From an uncultured Rhizobium sp. (lineage in GTDB: Bacteria > Pseudomonadota > Alphaproteobacteria > Rhizobiales > Rhizobiaceae), in assembly GCA_945952045.1 (NCBI GenBank), contig CAMFHE010000012.1, forward strand, positions 58,744 to 122,743: a stretch of DNA of 64,000 bases, given 5' to 3'. The notes beneath the pieces are model-generated. The model did no database searches and was not told the origin of the DNA. It worked only from the letters and a program-made list of their open reading frames with translations. Shown here one piece after another: positions 44,066-52,735 of this stretch. Both the position numbers and the translations under genes were made by a program. The first letter of the stretch is position 1. Every line of letters begins with the position of its first letter.

Positions 44066-45184
44066 ATGGCAAGGATTGAACGGATCGAACTCAGAATGGT
44101 TGACCTTCGCCCGAAGGTCGAGCGCACCGACGCAATCCAGAGCTTCGTCAGCCAGGAAACGCCGCTGGTGACGATAACCGATAGCGATGGCGCCAGCGGC
44201 ACCGGCTACAGCTACACGATCGGCACCGGTGGCTCTTCGGTCATGCGCTTGCTTGCCGATCATCTCGCGCCCCGGATCGTTGGTCGCGACGCCGACCAGA
44301 TCGAGGCGATCTGGCACGAACTGGAATTTGCCACCCATGCGACGACGATCGGCGCCATTACGTCGATTGCGCTTGCCGCCATTGACACGGCGCTCTGGGA
44401 CCTGCGCGCGCGCAAACAAAACATGCCGCTCTGGAAACTCGCCGGTGGCGCGAAGGACCGCTGCCCGCTTTATACAACCGAAGGCGGCTGGCTGCATATC
44501 CCGGTGGAAGCCTTGGTCGAAGACGCAATCGAGGCCAAGTCGAAAGGCTTCACCGGCTCGAAGGTGAAGATCGGCAAGCCGCATGGCTCGGAGGATCATG
44601 CCCGCCTCGCAGCGGTTCGCAAAGCCGTCGGCGACGGATACGAAATTTTCACCGACGCGAATCAGGGTTTTTCCATCGATGAGGCCATCCGGCGCGCAGA
44701 GCGCCTGCGGGAGCTCGACCTCGGCTGGATCGAGGAACCGTTACCGGCTGACGATATTGACGGGCATGTCCGGCTGAACCGCTCGACGGCAACGCCGATC
44801 GCCATTGGTGAATCCCTTTATTCCATCCGCCATTTTCGCGAATATATGCAGAAAGGCGCCTGCTCGATCATCCAGGTCGATGCCGGGCGCATCGGCGGCA
44901 TCACACCCTGGCTTAAAGTCGCCCATGCCGCAGAAGCCTTCGACATGCCGGTTTGCCCGCATTTTTTGATGGAATTGCATGTCAGCCTGACCTGCGCGAT
45001 ACAGAACGGCAAATATGTCGAATATATCCCGCAGCTTGACGACATCACCACCTCGCGGCTGACGATCGAAAACGGTTTTGCCGTCGCGCCGATGACGCCC
45101 GGCCTCGGTATTGACTGGGATTGGGATGCGATCCGCGCGCGCTCAATCGTCGAATTCGAACGCGAAATCCGTCAGGGAGCGTAA
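44066..45184 (+). CDS. enolase-superfamily (mandelate racemase/muconate lactonizing) sugar-acid dehydratase
   Basis: A 372-residue enzyme of the mandelate racemase group. The N-terminal capping domain is followed by a barrel with KSKGFTGSKVKIGKPHG (catalytic Lys pair), GYEIFTDANQGFSIDEA (metal Asp), LGWIEEPLPADD (metal Glu), PIAIGESLYS and CPHFLMELHVSLTC (catalytic His). It should dehydrate a sugar acid or epimerise a carboxylic acid; the exact substrate is unclear and differs from the fuconate dehydratase at 48679. It begins 1 bp after the ATPase gene and GCGAGG lies in that gene's end. Confidence 0.9.
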   Translation: MARIERIELRMVDLRPKVERTDAIQSFVSQETPLVTITDSDGASGTGYSYTIGTGGSSVMRLLADHLAPRIVGRDADQIEAIWHELEFATHATTIGAITSIALAAIDTALWDLRARKQNMPLWKLAGGAKDRCPLYTTEGGWLHIPVEALVEDAIEAKSKGFTGSKVKIGKPHGSEDHARLAAVRKAVGDGYEIFTDANQGFSIDEAIRRAERLRELDLGWIEEPLPADDIDGHVRLNRSTATPIAIGESLYSIRHFREYMQKGACSIIQVDAGRIGGITPWLKVAHAAEAFDMPVCPHFLMELHVSLTCAIQNGKYVEYIPQLDDITTSRLTIENGFAVAPMTPGLGIDWDWDAIRARSIVEFEREIRQGA

Positions 45185-45187
45185 GTC

Positions 45188-45517
45188 ATGCGGCGCTACG
45201 GCATGGTGATTGGTGTGAGGCCGGAAAAAATAGAAGAGTACAAGCGCCTGCACGCCGCCGTGTGGCCGGATGTGCTGGCGATGATTTCCGCCTGCCATAT
45301 CAAAAACTATTCGATCTTTCTGAAGGAGCCGGAAAATCTGCTGTTCTCCTTCTTCGAATATCACGGAGAGGATTACGAGGCAGATATGGCGCGGATGGCC
45401 GCAGACCCTAAAACACAGGAATGGTGGTCAGTCTGCATGCCTTGTCAGGCCGCCCTCGAAACGCGCAAGGACGGCGAATGGTGGGCGAACATGCAGGAGG
45501 TTTTCTTCCATGCATAG
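45188..45517 (+). CDS. L-rhamnose/L-fucose mutarotase-like protein
   Basis: A 109-residue protein of the RhaM/YiiL-type mutarotase family. RRYGMVIGVRPEKIEEYKRL, HAAVWPDVLAMISACHIKNY with the catalytic His, the SIFLKEPENLLFSFFEY strand and WWSVCMPCQAAL near the end are typical. It interconverts sugar anomers and speeds sugar oxidation. GGGAG precedes the ATG. Its 3' end overlaps the oxidoreductase gene by 8 bp. Confidence 0.92.
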   Translation: MRRYGMVIGVRPEKIEEYKRLHAAVWPDVLAMISACHIKNYSIFLKEPENLLFSFFEYHGEDYEADMARMAADPKTQEWWSVCMPCQAALETRKDGEWWANMQEVFFHA

Positions 45518-46580
45518 TTTCGATCCGACATCGCTTTCCCAATCCTGGCCATTGCCTTCCATCCCGCGTCCGATCGTGACGTTCGGTGCCGGTTCGATTG
45601 TGGGGGATGCGCATTACCCAGCCTATCGCAAGGGCGGGTTTCCAATCGCAGGCCTTTACGATCCCGATAAGGAGAAAGCGAAAGCGCTTGCGAACACGTG
45701 GGGCGTCAAAGCTTACGACACGGTGGAAGAAGCGGCGTCTGTCGAAGGCGCGATCTTCGATCTCGCGACACCGCCCGCAGCCCATGCGAGAGTGCTGCGA
45801 GCCCTGCCCGACAACTCGGCTGTGCTGATCCAGAAGCCAATGGGCGCCGATCTCGATGCGGCAACGGAAATCCTGACGCTTTGCCGCCGCAAAAATCTGA
45901 AAGCTGCGGTGAATTTCCAGCTTCGTTTCGCGCCGATGATGCTTGCGCTCAACGACGCGATTTCCAAGGGCCTGCTCGGCGAGGTCGTCGACTTCGACGT
46001 CCATCTCGCGCTCGATACCCCTTGGGGCCTGTGGCCTTTCCTTGAAGGTTTGCCACGCATCGAGATCGCCATGCACTCAATCCACTACCTCGACGTCATC
46101 CGCCAGGTGCTTGGCGATCCGATCGGCGTGCACGCAAAATCCATTGGACACCCGGCGCATCGCATGGCGCAGACGCGAACGACTGCGATCCTCGACTATG
46201 GCGAAAAGATCCGCTGCGCCTTGTCGATCAACCATGACCACAGGTTCGGCCGCATGCATCAGGCATGCGAGTTCCGGGTTTCCGGCACCGAAGGCGCCGC
46301 CTATGTTCAGCTCGGCGTCAATCTGGACTATCCGCGTGGCGAGCCGGACATTCTTGAAATTTATCCGAAAGGCGGAAGCGGCTGGGTCAACGTCTCTCTT
46401 GATGGCACCTGGTTTCCGGACGCATTCATTGGCCGCATGGCCAATCTGCAGCGCTATGCCAGCGGCGAGGACCAGATGCTGGTATCCTCCGTGGAAGATG
46501 CATGGAACACGATGGCGCTGGTGGAGGCTGCCTATGCCTCTACTGCTGCGCCGGCCACGCCGATCGCGACGCGTCCGTAA
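45510..46580 (+). CDS. Gfo/Idh/MocA-family oxidoreductase
   Basis: A 356-residue NAD(P)-dependent oxidoreductase. The Rossmann segment PIVTFGAGSIVGDAHYPAYR is followed by AIFDLATPPAAHARVLRALP, LIQKPMGADLDAATEIL (the E/K-K-P motif, here Q-K-P) and AAVNFQLRFAPMM. The C-terminal half has EIAMHSIHYLDVIRQ with the catalytic His. It starts inside the mutarotase gene (AGGAGG within it). It is a reasonable candidate for the sugar 1-dehydrogenase step, which is otherwise not clearly represented. Confidence 0.9.
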   Translation: MHSFDPTSLSQSWPLPSIPRPIVTFGAGSIVGDAHYPAYRKGGFPIAGLYDPDKEKAKALANTWGVKAYDTVEEAASVEGAIFDLATPPAAHARVLRALPDNSAVLIQKPMGADLDAATEILTLCRRKNLKAAVNFQLRFAPMMLALNDAISKGLLGEVVDFDVHLALDTPWGLWPFLEGLPRIEIAMHSIHYLDVIRQVLGDPIGVHAKSIGHPAHRMAQTRTTAILDYGEKIRCALSINHDHRFGRMHQACEFRVSGTEGAAYVQLGVNLDYPRGEPDILEIYPKGGSGWVNVSLDGTWFPDAFIGRMANLQRYASGEDQMLVSSVEDAWNTMALVEAAYASTAAPATPIATRP

Positions 46581-46595
46581 AAGACAGGAAGAGAC

Positions 46596-47048
46596 ATGGA
46601 ACAGGTCAGATATTTTGAAGACTACGCGGTGGGCGATGGCCGAGAAACATACGGACGCACGATCACCGAAACGGATTTTGTCGTGCATGCCGGCCACACA
46701 GGCGACTTTTTTCCCCATCACATGGATGCGGAATTCATGAAAACGCAGCCCTTCGGGCAGCGCATCGCCCATGGTACGATGGTGTTTTCCATCGGCGTGG
46801 GCCAGACAGCAAGCGTGATCAATCCTGTCGCATTTTCCTATGGTTATGATCGCATGCGCTTCATCAGGCCCGTTTTCATCGGCGACACGATCCATACGCG
46901 GGTGACGATCACCGGCAAGGAAGACGACCCGAAACGGGCCGGTTCCGGCCGTGTCATCGAACGCACGGAAATCATCAACCAGAGAGGCGAGGTCGTGCTC
47001 GCTGCCGACCATATCTATATCGTTGAGCGCCGTCCGAAGGCGGCTTGA
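46596..47048 (+). CDS. MaoC-like (R)-hydratase / dehydratase
   Basis: A 150-residue hot-dog-fold protein of the MaoC family. [36 protein letters not shown] with the Asp-x5-His hydratase motif, [18 protein letters not shown] and [15 protein letters not shown] are diagnostic. MaoC enzymes usually hydrate enoyl-CoA thioesters; some act on mesaconyl- or beta-methylmalyl-CoA. AGGAAGAG lies just upstream. Its presence inside a sugar-acid operon fits the CaiB genes nearby. Confidence 0.92.
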   Translation: MEQVRYFEDYAVGDGRETYGRTITETDFVVHAGHTGDFFPHHMDAEFMKTQPFGQRIAHGTMVFSIGVGQTASVINPVAFSYGYDRMRFIRPVFIGDTIHTRVTITGKEDDPKRAGSGRVIERTEIINQRGEVVLAADHIYIVERRPKAA

Positions 47049-47064
47049 GACAGAAGGAGCGATC

Positions 47065-47799
47065 ATGTCGCAATCACTTTTGAACAAAAGGGTTTTGGTT
47101 ACGGCCGCCGGCCAAGGCATTGGCCGCGCGAGCGTGCTTGCCTTTGCAGCCGCCGGCGCACAGGTCGTGGCGACAGACATCAACCGCGCGGCACTCGAAA
47201 GTCTCGAGGGCGAGCGCGGCGTTGAAACCCGCATCCTGGACGTCTTGAGCGATGAAGCCGTGAAGCGCATCGTCAGCGAATGCGACCCGTTCGACGTCCT
47301 GTTCAACTGCGCTGGTTTCGTCCATGCCGGTTCTGTTCTCGACATGGCCGACACCGATCTGGACTTCGCCTTCGACCTGAATGTAAAGGCCATGATCCGC
47401 ACCATCCGCGCAGTCTTGCCATCGATGCTGGAGCGCGGTGGCGGCTCGATCGTCAACATGGCGTCCGTTGCAAGCTCGATAAAGGGCGTGCCCAATCGCT
47501 GCGCCTACACGGTGACCAAGGCAGCGGTGATCGGCCTGACAAAATCGGTGGCCGCCGACTATGTAACCCAAGGTATCCGGTGCAATTGCATCTGCCCCGG
47601 TACGGTCGAAAGCCCCTCGTTGCAGGACCGCATGAAGGCACAAGGAAACTACGATGAGGCCCGCGCCGCCTTCATCGCCCGCCAGCCCATGGGCCGCCTC
47701 GGCACACCGGAAGAGATTGCCGATCTCGTGGTCTATCTCGCTGGCGCCACCTATACGTCCGGCCAGGCCTATTCTATCGATGGCGGCTGGACGATCTGA
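47065..47799 (+). CDS. short-chain dehydrogenase, 2-keto-3-deoxy-L-fuconate dehydrogenase-like
   Basis: A 244-residue SDR. VLVTAAGQGIGRASVLAFAA is the NAD-binding TGxxxGxG variant (here AGQGIG), LFNCAGFVHAG the NAG motif, and CAYTVTKAAVIGLTKSVAAD supplies the Tyr-x3-Lys; a Ser stands upstream in MASVASSIKG. TAAGQGIG is shared with 2-keto-3-deoxy-L-fuconate dehydrogenases and BDH2. It would oxidise 2-keto-3-deoxy-L-fuconate to the 2,4-diketo acid. AGAAGGAGCG precedes the ATG. Confidence 0.9.
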   Translation: MSQSLLNKRVLVTAAGQGIGRASVLAFAAAGAQVVATDINRAALESLEGERGVETRILDVLSDEAVKRIVSECDPFDVLFNCAGFVHAGSVLDMADTDLDFAFDLNVKAMIRTIRAVLPSMLERGGGSIVNMASVASSIKGVPNRCAYTVTKAAVIGLTKSVAADYVTQGIRCNCICPGTVESPSLQDRMKAQGNYDEARAAFIARQPMGRLGTPEEIADLVVYLAGATYTSGQAYSIDGGWTI

Positions 47800-47817
47800 T
47801 TTACGAAAGGAAAATCC

Positions 47818-48660
47818 ATGAAACTCATGCGCGTCGGCCCTCTCGGCCAGGAAAAGCCCGCTCTTCTCGACAAGGACGGCAAGGTCCGCGATCTCTCGGC
47901 TCATATCAACGATATTGGCGGCGCGGCGATCTCGCCGGAAGGACTTGCCAGGATCGCCGCGATCGACCCGTCGAGCCTGCCTGAGATCGCAGCCGAGCGC
48001 ATTGGCGCCTGCGTGGCCGGCACAGGCAAGTTCATCTGCATCGGCCTCAACTATTCCGACCATGCCGCAGAAACCGGCGCAACCGTGCCGCCGGAGCCGG
48101 TCATCTTCATGAAGGCAACCTCCGCGCTCGCAGGCCCGAACGATGACGTTCTGATCCCGCGCGGTTCGGAAAAGACCGATTGGGAAGTCGAGCTCGGCGT
48201 CATCATCGGCAAGACGGCGAAATATGTTTCGGAAGCAGAAGCGCTCGACTACGTGGCCGGCTATTGCGTGTCGCACGATGTCTCCGAACGCGCCTTTCAG
48301 ACGGAACGCGCCGGCCAATGGACGAAGGGCAAATCCTGCGACACTTTCGGCCCGATCGGCCCCTGGCTCGTGACCAAGGACGAGATCGCTGATCCGCAGA
48401 ATCTTGGCATGTGGCTCAAGGTCAATGGCGAGACGATGCAGAACGGCTCATCCAAGACCATGGTCTATGGCATTGCCCATCTTGTTTCATATCTGAGCCA
48501 GTTCATGTCACTGCATCCCGGCGACGTGATCTCGACCGGCACGCCTCCGGGCGTCGGCATGGGCATGAAGCCGCCGCGTTACCTGAAGCCCGGCGATATC
48601 GTGGAACTCGGCATCGACGGCCTGGGTCTGCAGAAGCAGACTTTCAAAGCCGACGTTTAA
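47818..48660 (+). CDS. FAH-family hydrolase, 2,4-diketo-3-deoxy-L-fuconate hydrolase-like
   Basis: A 280-residue fumarylacetoacetate-hydrolase-fold enzyme. FICIGLNYSDHAAETGATVP, DWEVELGVIIGKTA (metal Glu residues) and CVSHDVSERAFQ, with KSCDTFGPIGPWLVTKDEI, are the fold's hallmarks. Homologues cleave 2,4-diketo-3-deoxy-L-fuconate to pyruvate and lactate; annotation as ureidoglycolate lyase is a common error. It directly follows the SDR (18 bp gap, GAAAGGAAAATCC site). Confidence 0.9.
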   Translation: MKLMRVGPLGQEKPALLDKDGKVRDLSAHINDIGGAAISPEGLARIAAIDPSSLPEIAAERIGACVAGTGKFICIGLNYSDHAAETGATVPPEPVIFMKATSALAGPNDDVLIPRGSEKTDWEVELGVIIGKTAKYVSEAEALDYVAGYCVSHDVSERAFQTERAGQWTKGKSCDTFGPIGPWLVTKDEIADPQNLGMWLKVNGETMQNGSSKTMVYGIAHLVSYLSQFMSLHPGDVISTGTPPGVGMGMKPPRYLKPGDIVELGIDGLGLQKQTFKADV

Positions 48661-48678
48661 TCCAGACGGACCAGACCC

Positions 48679-49956
48679 ATGACCAAAATCACCTCACTGC
48701 GCTCGATCGATCTTCGCTTTCCGACGTCGAAAACGCTCGACGGTTCGGATGCGATGAACCCCGATCCTGACTACTCCGCCGCTTATGTGGTTCTTGAAAC
48801 GGAGCAGGCCGGACTTGAAGGTCACGGCCTGACGTTCACAATCGGCCGTGGCAACGAAATCTGCTGCGCGGCAATCGACGCTATGAAGCATCTGGTCGTG
48901 GGCCTTGATCTGGACTGGATTCGCGACGACCCCGGCCGTTTCTGGCGGCATGTCACAAGCGACAGCCAGTTGCGCTGGATCGGCCCCGACAAGGGTGCGA
49001 TGCATCTTGCGACAGGCGCGGTGGTCAACGCCGTTTGGGATTTGCTGGCCAAGCAGGCCGGCAAACCTGTGTGGCAGCTCGTCGCCGAGATGAGCCCCGA
49101 GGAAATCCTGTCGATCATCGATTTCCGCTATCTGACCGATGCGCTGACGCCGGATGAGGCGCTGGCGATCCTCAAAAGAGCCGAAGCAGGCAAGGCTGAA
49201 CGCATCGCCATCCTGAAGCAGGAGGGGTATGCATGTTATACAACCTCCGCCGGATGGCTGGGGTATGGCGATGAAAAACTGCGACGCCTATGTCAGGAAG
49301 CCGTGGATCAGGGTTTCACACACATCAAGATGAAAGTCGGCCGCGACCTCGAAGACGATAAGCGCAGGCTGCGTATCGCTCGCGAGGTGATCGGAAACGA
49401 TCGCCACATGATGATCGACGCCAATCAGGTCTGGGAGGTCGATCAGGCGATCGACTGGGTGAACGAACTCAAGCCCTACAATCCGTTCTTTATCGAAGAA
49501 CCGACCAGCCCGGACGATGTCTTCGGCCACAAGGCCATTCGTGAGGCGATCGGACCGGTGAAGGTGGCAACCGGCGAAATGTGCCAGAACCGCATCATCT
49601 TCAAGCAGATGATTGCCGGCGGCGCGATCGACATCGTGCAGATCGACAGCTGCCGGATGGGCGGATTGAACGAAGTTCTGGCCGTCCTCCTGATGGCGGC
49701 GAAATACGAACTGCCGGTCTGGCCGCATGCCGGCGGCGTCGGTCTTTGCGAATACGTGCAGCACCTGTCGATGATCGACTACATCGCGATTTCCGGGACG
49801 AAGGAAGGCCGAGTCATCGAATATGTCGACCATTTGCACGAACATTTCAAAGACCCGTGCCGGATAGAAAATGCCGCCTACAAGCCGCCGAGCCTGCCCG
49901 GATTTTCAATCGAGATGAAACCGCAGTCGATCGAGGCCTATCTTTTCCGCGGCTGA
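48679..49956 (+). CDS. L-fuconate dehydratase
   Basis: A 425-residue enolase-superfamily enzyme, longer than the one at 44066. The DGSDAMNPDPDYSAAYVVLE segment near residue 20 and YLTDALTPDEALAIL are typical of FucD. Catalytic features are GFTHIKMKVGRDLEDD (Lys-x-Lys), MMIDANQVWEV (metal Asp), FFIEEPTSPDDVFGH, and LPVWPHAGGVGLCEYVQH (catalytic His). The reaction is L-fuconate to 2-keto-3-deoxy-L-fuconate plus water. It is the last gene of the operon; a terminator follows. Confidence 0.94.
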   Translation: MTKITSLRSIDLRFPTSKTLDGSDAMNPDPDYSAAYVVLETEQAGLEGHGLTFTIGRGNEICCAAIDAMKHLVVGLDLDWIRDDPGRFWRHVTSDSQLRWIGPDKGAMHLATGAVVNAVWDLLAKQAGKPVWQLVAEMSPEEILSIIDFRYLTDALTPDEALAILKRAEAGKAERIAILKQEGYACYTTSAGWLGYGDEKLRRLCQEAVDQGFTHIKMKVGRDLEDDKRRLRIAREVIGNDRHMMIDANQVWEVDQAIDWVNELKPYNPFFIEEPTSPDDVFGHKAIREAIGPVKVATGEMCQNRIIFKQMIAGGAIDIVQIDSCRMGGLNEVLAVLLMAAKYELPVWPHAGGVGLCEYVQHLSMIDYIAISGTKEGRVIEYVDHLHEHFKDPCRIENAAYKPPSLPGFSIEMKPQSIEAYLFRG

Positions 49957-49980
49957 CGCCCCGCAGTTGCAACGCATGAC

Positions 49981-50014
49981 AAGGACGGCGTTCGAAAGAA
50001 CGCCGTCCTTTTTT
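49981..50014. terminator. bidirectional intrinsic terminator
   Basis: A 13-bp perfect stem AAGGACGGCGTTC / GAACGCCGTCCTT around a GAAA tetraloop, with a T-run at 50009-50014. It lies between convergent genes and may serve both operons. Confidence 0.92.
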
Positions 50015-50018
50015 ATGG

Positions 50019-51167
50019 TTACAGCAGATCGCGTGCTGCGAGGTTGCGCATCAGATGCGAGGCGCCAAATGTCCAGGGTGGGCATTCCGTCGAAAGCTTG
50101 ACGACGTTCTGCAAGGCGCCGAGTTCCGGGCAGGAAATCCGGACGCGATCCCCGATCTTGTGCGTGAAGCCCTGCCCCACCGCATCGCGATCCTCAACCG
50201 GAGCGAAAAGCGTGCCGAGAAACAGCACGAAGCCGTCGGGATATTGATGATGCCGGCCGAGCGTCTGGGCGACCAGATCGAGAGGATCGCGACTGATCTC
50301 CTTCATCGAACTCTTGCCATGCATGGTGAACCCGTCCTCGCCTTCGACAAGGAGATCCAGTTCGGCATTGCGGACATGATCGATCGAATAGCTATCGCCG
50401 AACAGTCGGACGAAAGGTCCGATCGAGCAGGATGCATTGTTATCCTTCGCCTTGCCGAGCAACAGCGCCGAACGACCTTCGACATCGCGCAGGTTCACGT
50501 CATTGCCAAGCGTTGCACCCTTGACGCGTCCCTGGCTATCAACCGAAAGCACGATTTCTGGCTCCGGATTGTTCCACTTCGAGATCGGGTGCAGCCCGAC
50601 GGCGGCGCCTGTTCCAACCGAGGACATGACCTGCGCCTTGGTAAAGACCTCGGCATCCGGGCCAATGCCGACCTCGAGATATTGCGACCAGAGCCCTTCC
50701 TCGATTAGGGCGGCCTTGACGCGCTGCGCAGCCTCGGAGCCCGCTTTCAGGTCGCGCAGGCTTGCGCCGATCAATTCGGAGACCTTGCCGCGAATTTCGG
50801 CGGCGCGGTCGGGATTGCCCGCAGCGCGCTCCTCGATCACGCGCTCCAGCATGGAGCGGGCAAAAGTCACGCCGCAAGCCTTGACGGCTTGAAAATCGAC
50901 CGGCGCCAGCAGATGAAGCCGTGACCGGTCGGCTTCGGCGAGAAACAGCAAGTCTTCAAGCGCGGCGAGATCCCTGCCCTTGTTCTCCCTCACAAATTCC
51001 GCCGGAGCATCCATCTCGATCAGGTCACGCATGGTCGGGCATTGCTTCGACGTGATGTCGTAGACGCGCCCGTTATGGACTTTGACCACAATCGGACCAT
51101 TGTCCTGCGGAGACCATGCGCGACCAACGAAACACCCTGTTTTAAAGCTCGAAATTCCAACGGTCAT
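50019..51167 (-). CDS. FAH-superfamily enzyme (COG3970-like), possible keto-deoxy acid dehydratase
   Basis: A 382-residue FAH-fold protein, longer than the one at 47818. The C-terminal catalytic part has GLHPISKWNNPEPEIVLSVD (metal Glu residues), GNDVNLRDVEGRSALLLGK and CSIGPFVRLF. The N-terminal 130 residues are an extra domain. COG3970-type members include 2-keto-3-deoxy-pentonate dehydratases, which would place it in a parallel aldonate route. ATG 51167 is preferred because GGGAG stands 8 bases upstream; a TTG at 51173 is too close. It starts 2 bp after the RbsA-like stop. Confidence 0.85.
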   Translation of the reverse strand: MTVGISSFKTGCFVGRAWSPQDNGPIVVKVHNGRVYDITSKQCPTMRDLIEMDAPAEFVRENKGRDLAALEDLLFLAEADRSRLHLLAPVDFQAVKACGVTFARSMLERVIEERAAGNPDRAAEIRGKVSELIGASLRDLKAGSEAAQRVKAALIEEGLWSQYLEVGIGPDAEVFTKAQVMSSVGTGAAVGLHPISKWNNPEPEIVLSVDSQGRVKGATLGNDVNLRDVEGRSALLLGKAKDNNASCSIGPFVRLFGDSYSIDHVRNAELDLLVEGEDGFTMHGKSSMKEISRDPLDLVAQTLGRHHQYPDGFVLFLGTLFAPVEDRDAVGQGFTHKIGDRVRISCPELGALQNVVKLSTECPPWTFGASHLMRNLAARDLL

Positions 51168-51169
51168 CG

Positions 51170-52735
51170 TCAATGCTCCCTGAATGCAAGTGTGAGTATT
51201 CTATCTTCGCTCATCTCATCGCGGGAAAGTATGCCCGCAAGTCGCCCTTTCGATAACACCGCAACACGGTCACAAAGGGCCAGAATTTCCGGAATTTCGG
51301 ACGAGGCCATCAGAACCGACAGGCCCTTTTCCGCGGCTTCGGCGATAATTGTATAAAGGTCTGCCTTCGCCCCGACATCAACCCCATGCGTTGGCTCGTC
51401 AAGAAGAAGCAAACGCGGTTGCGCCATCAACGCACGGGCAAAGATGACCTTTTGCTGGTTGCCGCCCGACAATGTGGAGATCGGCTGCAGGTCGCTTGCC
51501 ATGCGAACGCCGAGACTCGCTGTGTAGGTTGCCATGCGTCCGGCATCTCCTTGCCGGTCGGAAAACACGGCGCCGGCGAAACGGCGAAGGCTCGACATGG
51601 CGGCGTTGTCACGCACGGAATGTTGCGGCAGGATGCCGGCAATCTTTCGGCCTTCAGGGACCAAAGCCACGCCATTGCGAACGGCATCGCTCGGATCAGC
51701 GGGGTCGTAGCGTTCACCGGCCAGCGTCATCGAACCCGATTTCAGGCGACGGGCGCCATGGATGATCTCGATCAGTTCCGTACGGCCCGCCCCTACCAGA
51801 CCGAACAGGCCAAGGATCTCGCCCTTTCCGATATTCAGACTGATGCCCTGCAGATGATTTTCGTCGCGAACATCGTCGATCGCCAGCGCAACCTCACGCA
51901 CACCCCCAGACCGCGGCTTGTAATCGTAAATGCCGGGCTTGCCGGTCATGTCGGCGATCAGTTGTTCGCGGGACGTCTCGGAGGGCTTGCGTTCACTGAC
52001 GATCGCGCCGTTGCGCAGAACAAGCAATCGATCGCATAGACCAAGCGCTTCCTCGAGGCGATGCGTGATGAAAATAATCGCCGCCCCCGCAGCTCTTGCG
52101 GAGTTTACATATGCGAAGAATTTCTCCACCTCGTGCGGTGTCAGGGACGATGTCGGTTCGTCGAGAATTAAAAGGCGGGGCGCGCGCGCCGCCGCCTTGG
52201 CGATCTCGATCAGCTGCTGCTCCCCGGCCCTGAGAAGGCTGGTTTCGAGCGACGGATCGATGTGCTCGGCGCCGACGGTTTTCAAAAGATCGCGCGAAGC
52301 CGATCGCATCGCCGCGTAGTCCACGAAGCCAAGCCTGGTCTTGGGAAAGCGGCCGAGATGCAGATTTTCCGCAACCGTCAACGCTCCGACCACCGATAAT
52401 TCCTGATGCACGAAACTGATGCCGGCTTCGATGCCTTCTCCGACATTGGCAAAGCGGACATCCGCGCCGGCCAGCGACAGAGCGCCCGTATCATAGCTCA
52501 GGCCGCCCGACAAAATGTGCATCAGTGTCGATTTACCCGCGCCGTTTTCTCCCAGCAGCCCGACCACCTCGCCAGGATAAAGGTCGAGATCGACGGAATG
52601 CAGCACCGCGGTGCCCGAAAATGACTTTGCGATGGCACGCGCGCAAACAAGCGGGCGGCGCGACGCAACAGGCGTGTCGGCCGTCTGGCCGGCGGACTGT
52701 CCGCCGGCCGGGTCGAGATTGAGATTACTTGACAT
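51170..52735 (-). CDS. sugar ABC transporter ATPase with two nucleotide-binding domains (RbsA type)
   Basis: A 521-residue tandem ATPase. N-terminal domain: Walker A GENGAGKST, diverged signature LRAGEQQLIEIAKAA, Walker B RLLILDEPTSSLTP. C-terminal domain: degenerate Walker A GLVGAGRTE, intact signature LSGGNQQKVIFARAL, Walker B RLLLLDEPTHGVDVG. This asymmetry is normal for RbsA/XylG. Its start lies 11 bp inside the binding-protein gene. It energises the permease encoded at 53724. Confidence 0.95.
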   Translation of the reverse strand: MSSNLNLDPAGGQSAGQTADTPVASRRPLVCARAIAKSFSGTAVLHSVDLDLYPGEVVGLLGENGAGKSTLMHILSGGLSYDTGALSLAGADVRFANVGEGIEAGISFVHQELSVVGALTVAENLHLGRFPKTRLGFVDYAAMRSASRDLLKTVGAEHIDPSLETSLLRAGEQQLIEIAKAAARAPRLLILDEPTSSLTPHEVEKFFAYVNSARAAGAAIIFITHRLEEALGLCDRLLVLRNGAIVSERKPSETSREQLIADMTGKPGIYDYKPRSGGVREVALAIDDVRDENHLQGISLNIGKGEILGLFGLVGAGRTELIEIIHGARRLKSGSMTLAGERYDPADPSDAVRNGVALVPEGRKIAGILPQHSVRDNAAMSSLRRFAGAVFSDRQGDAGRMATYTASLGVRMASDLQPISTLSGGNQQKVIFARALMAQPRLLLLDEPTHGVDVGAKADLYTIIAEAAEKGLSVLMASSEIPEILALCDRVAVLSKGRLAGILSRDEMSEDRILTLAFREH

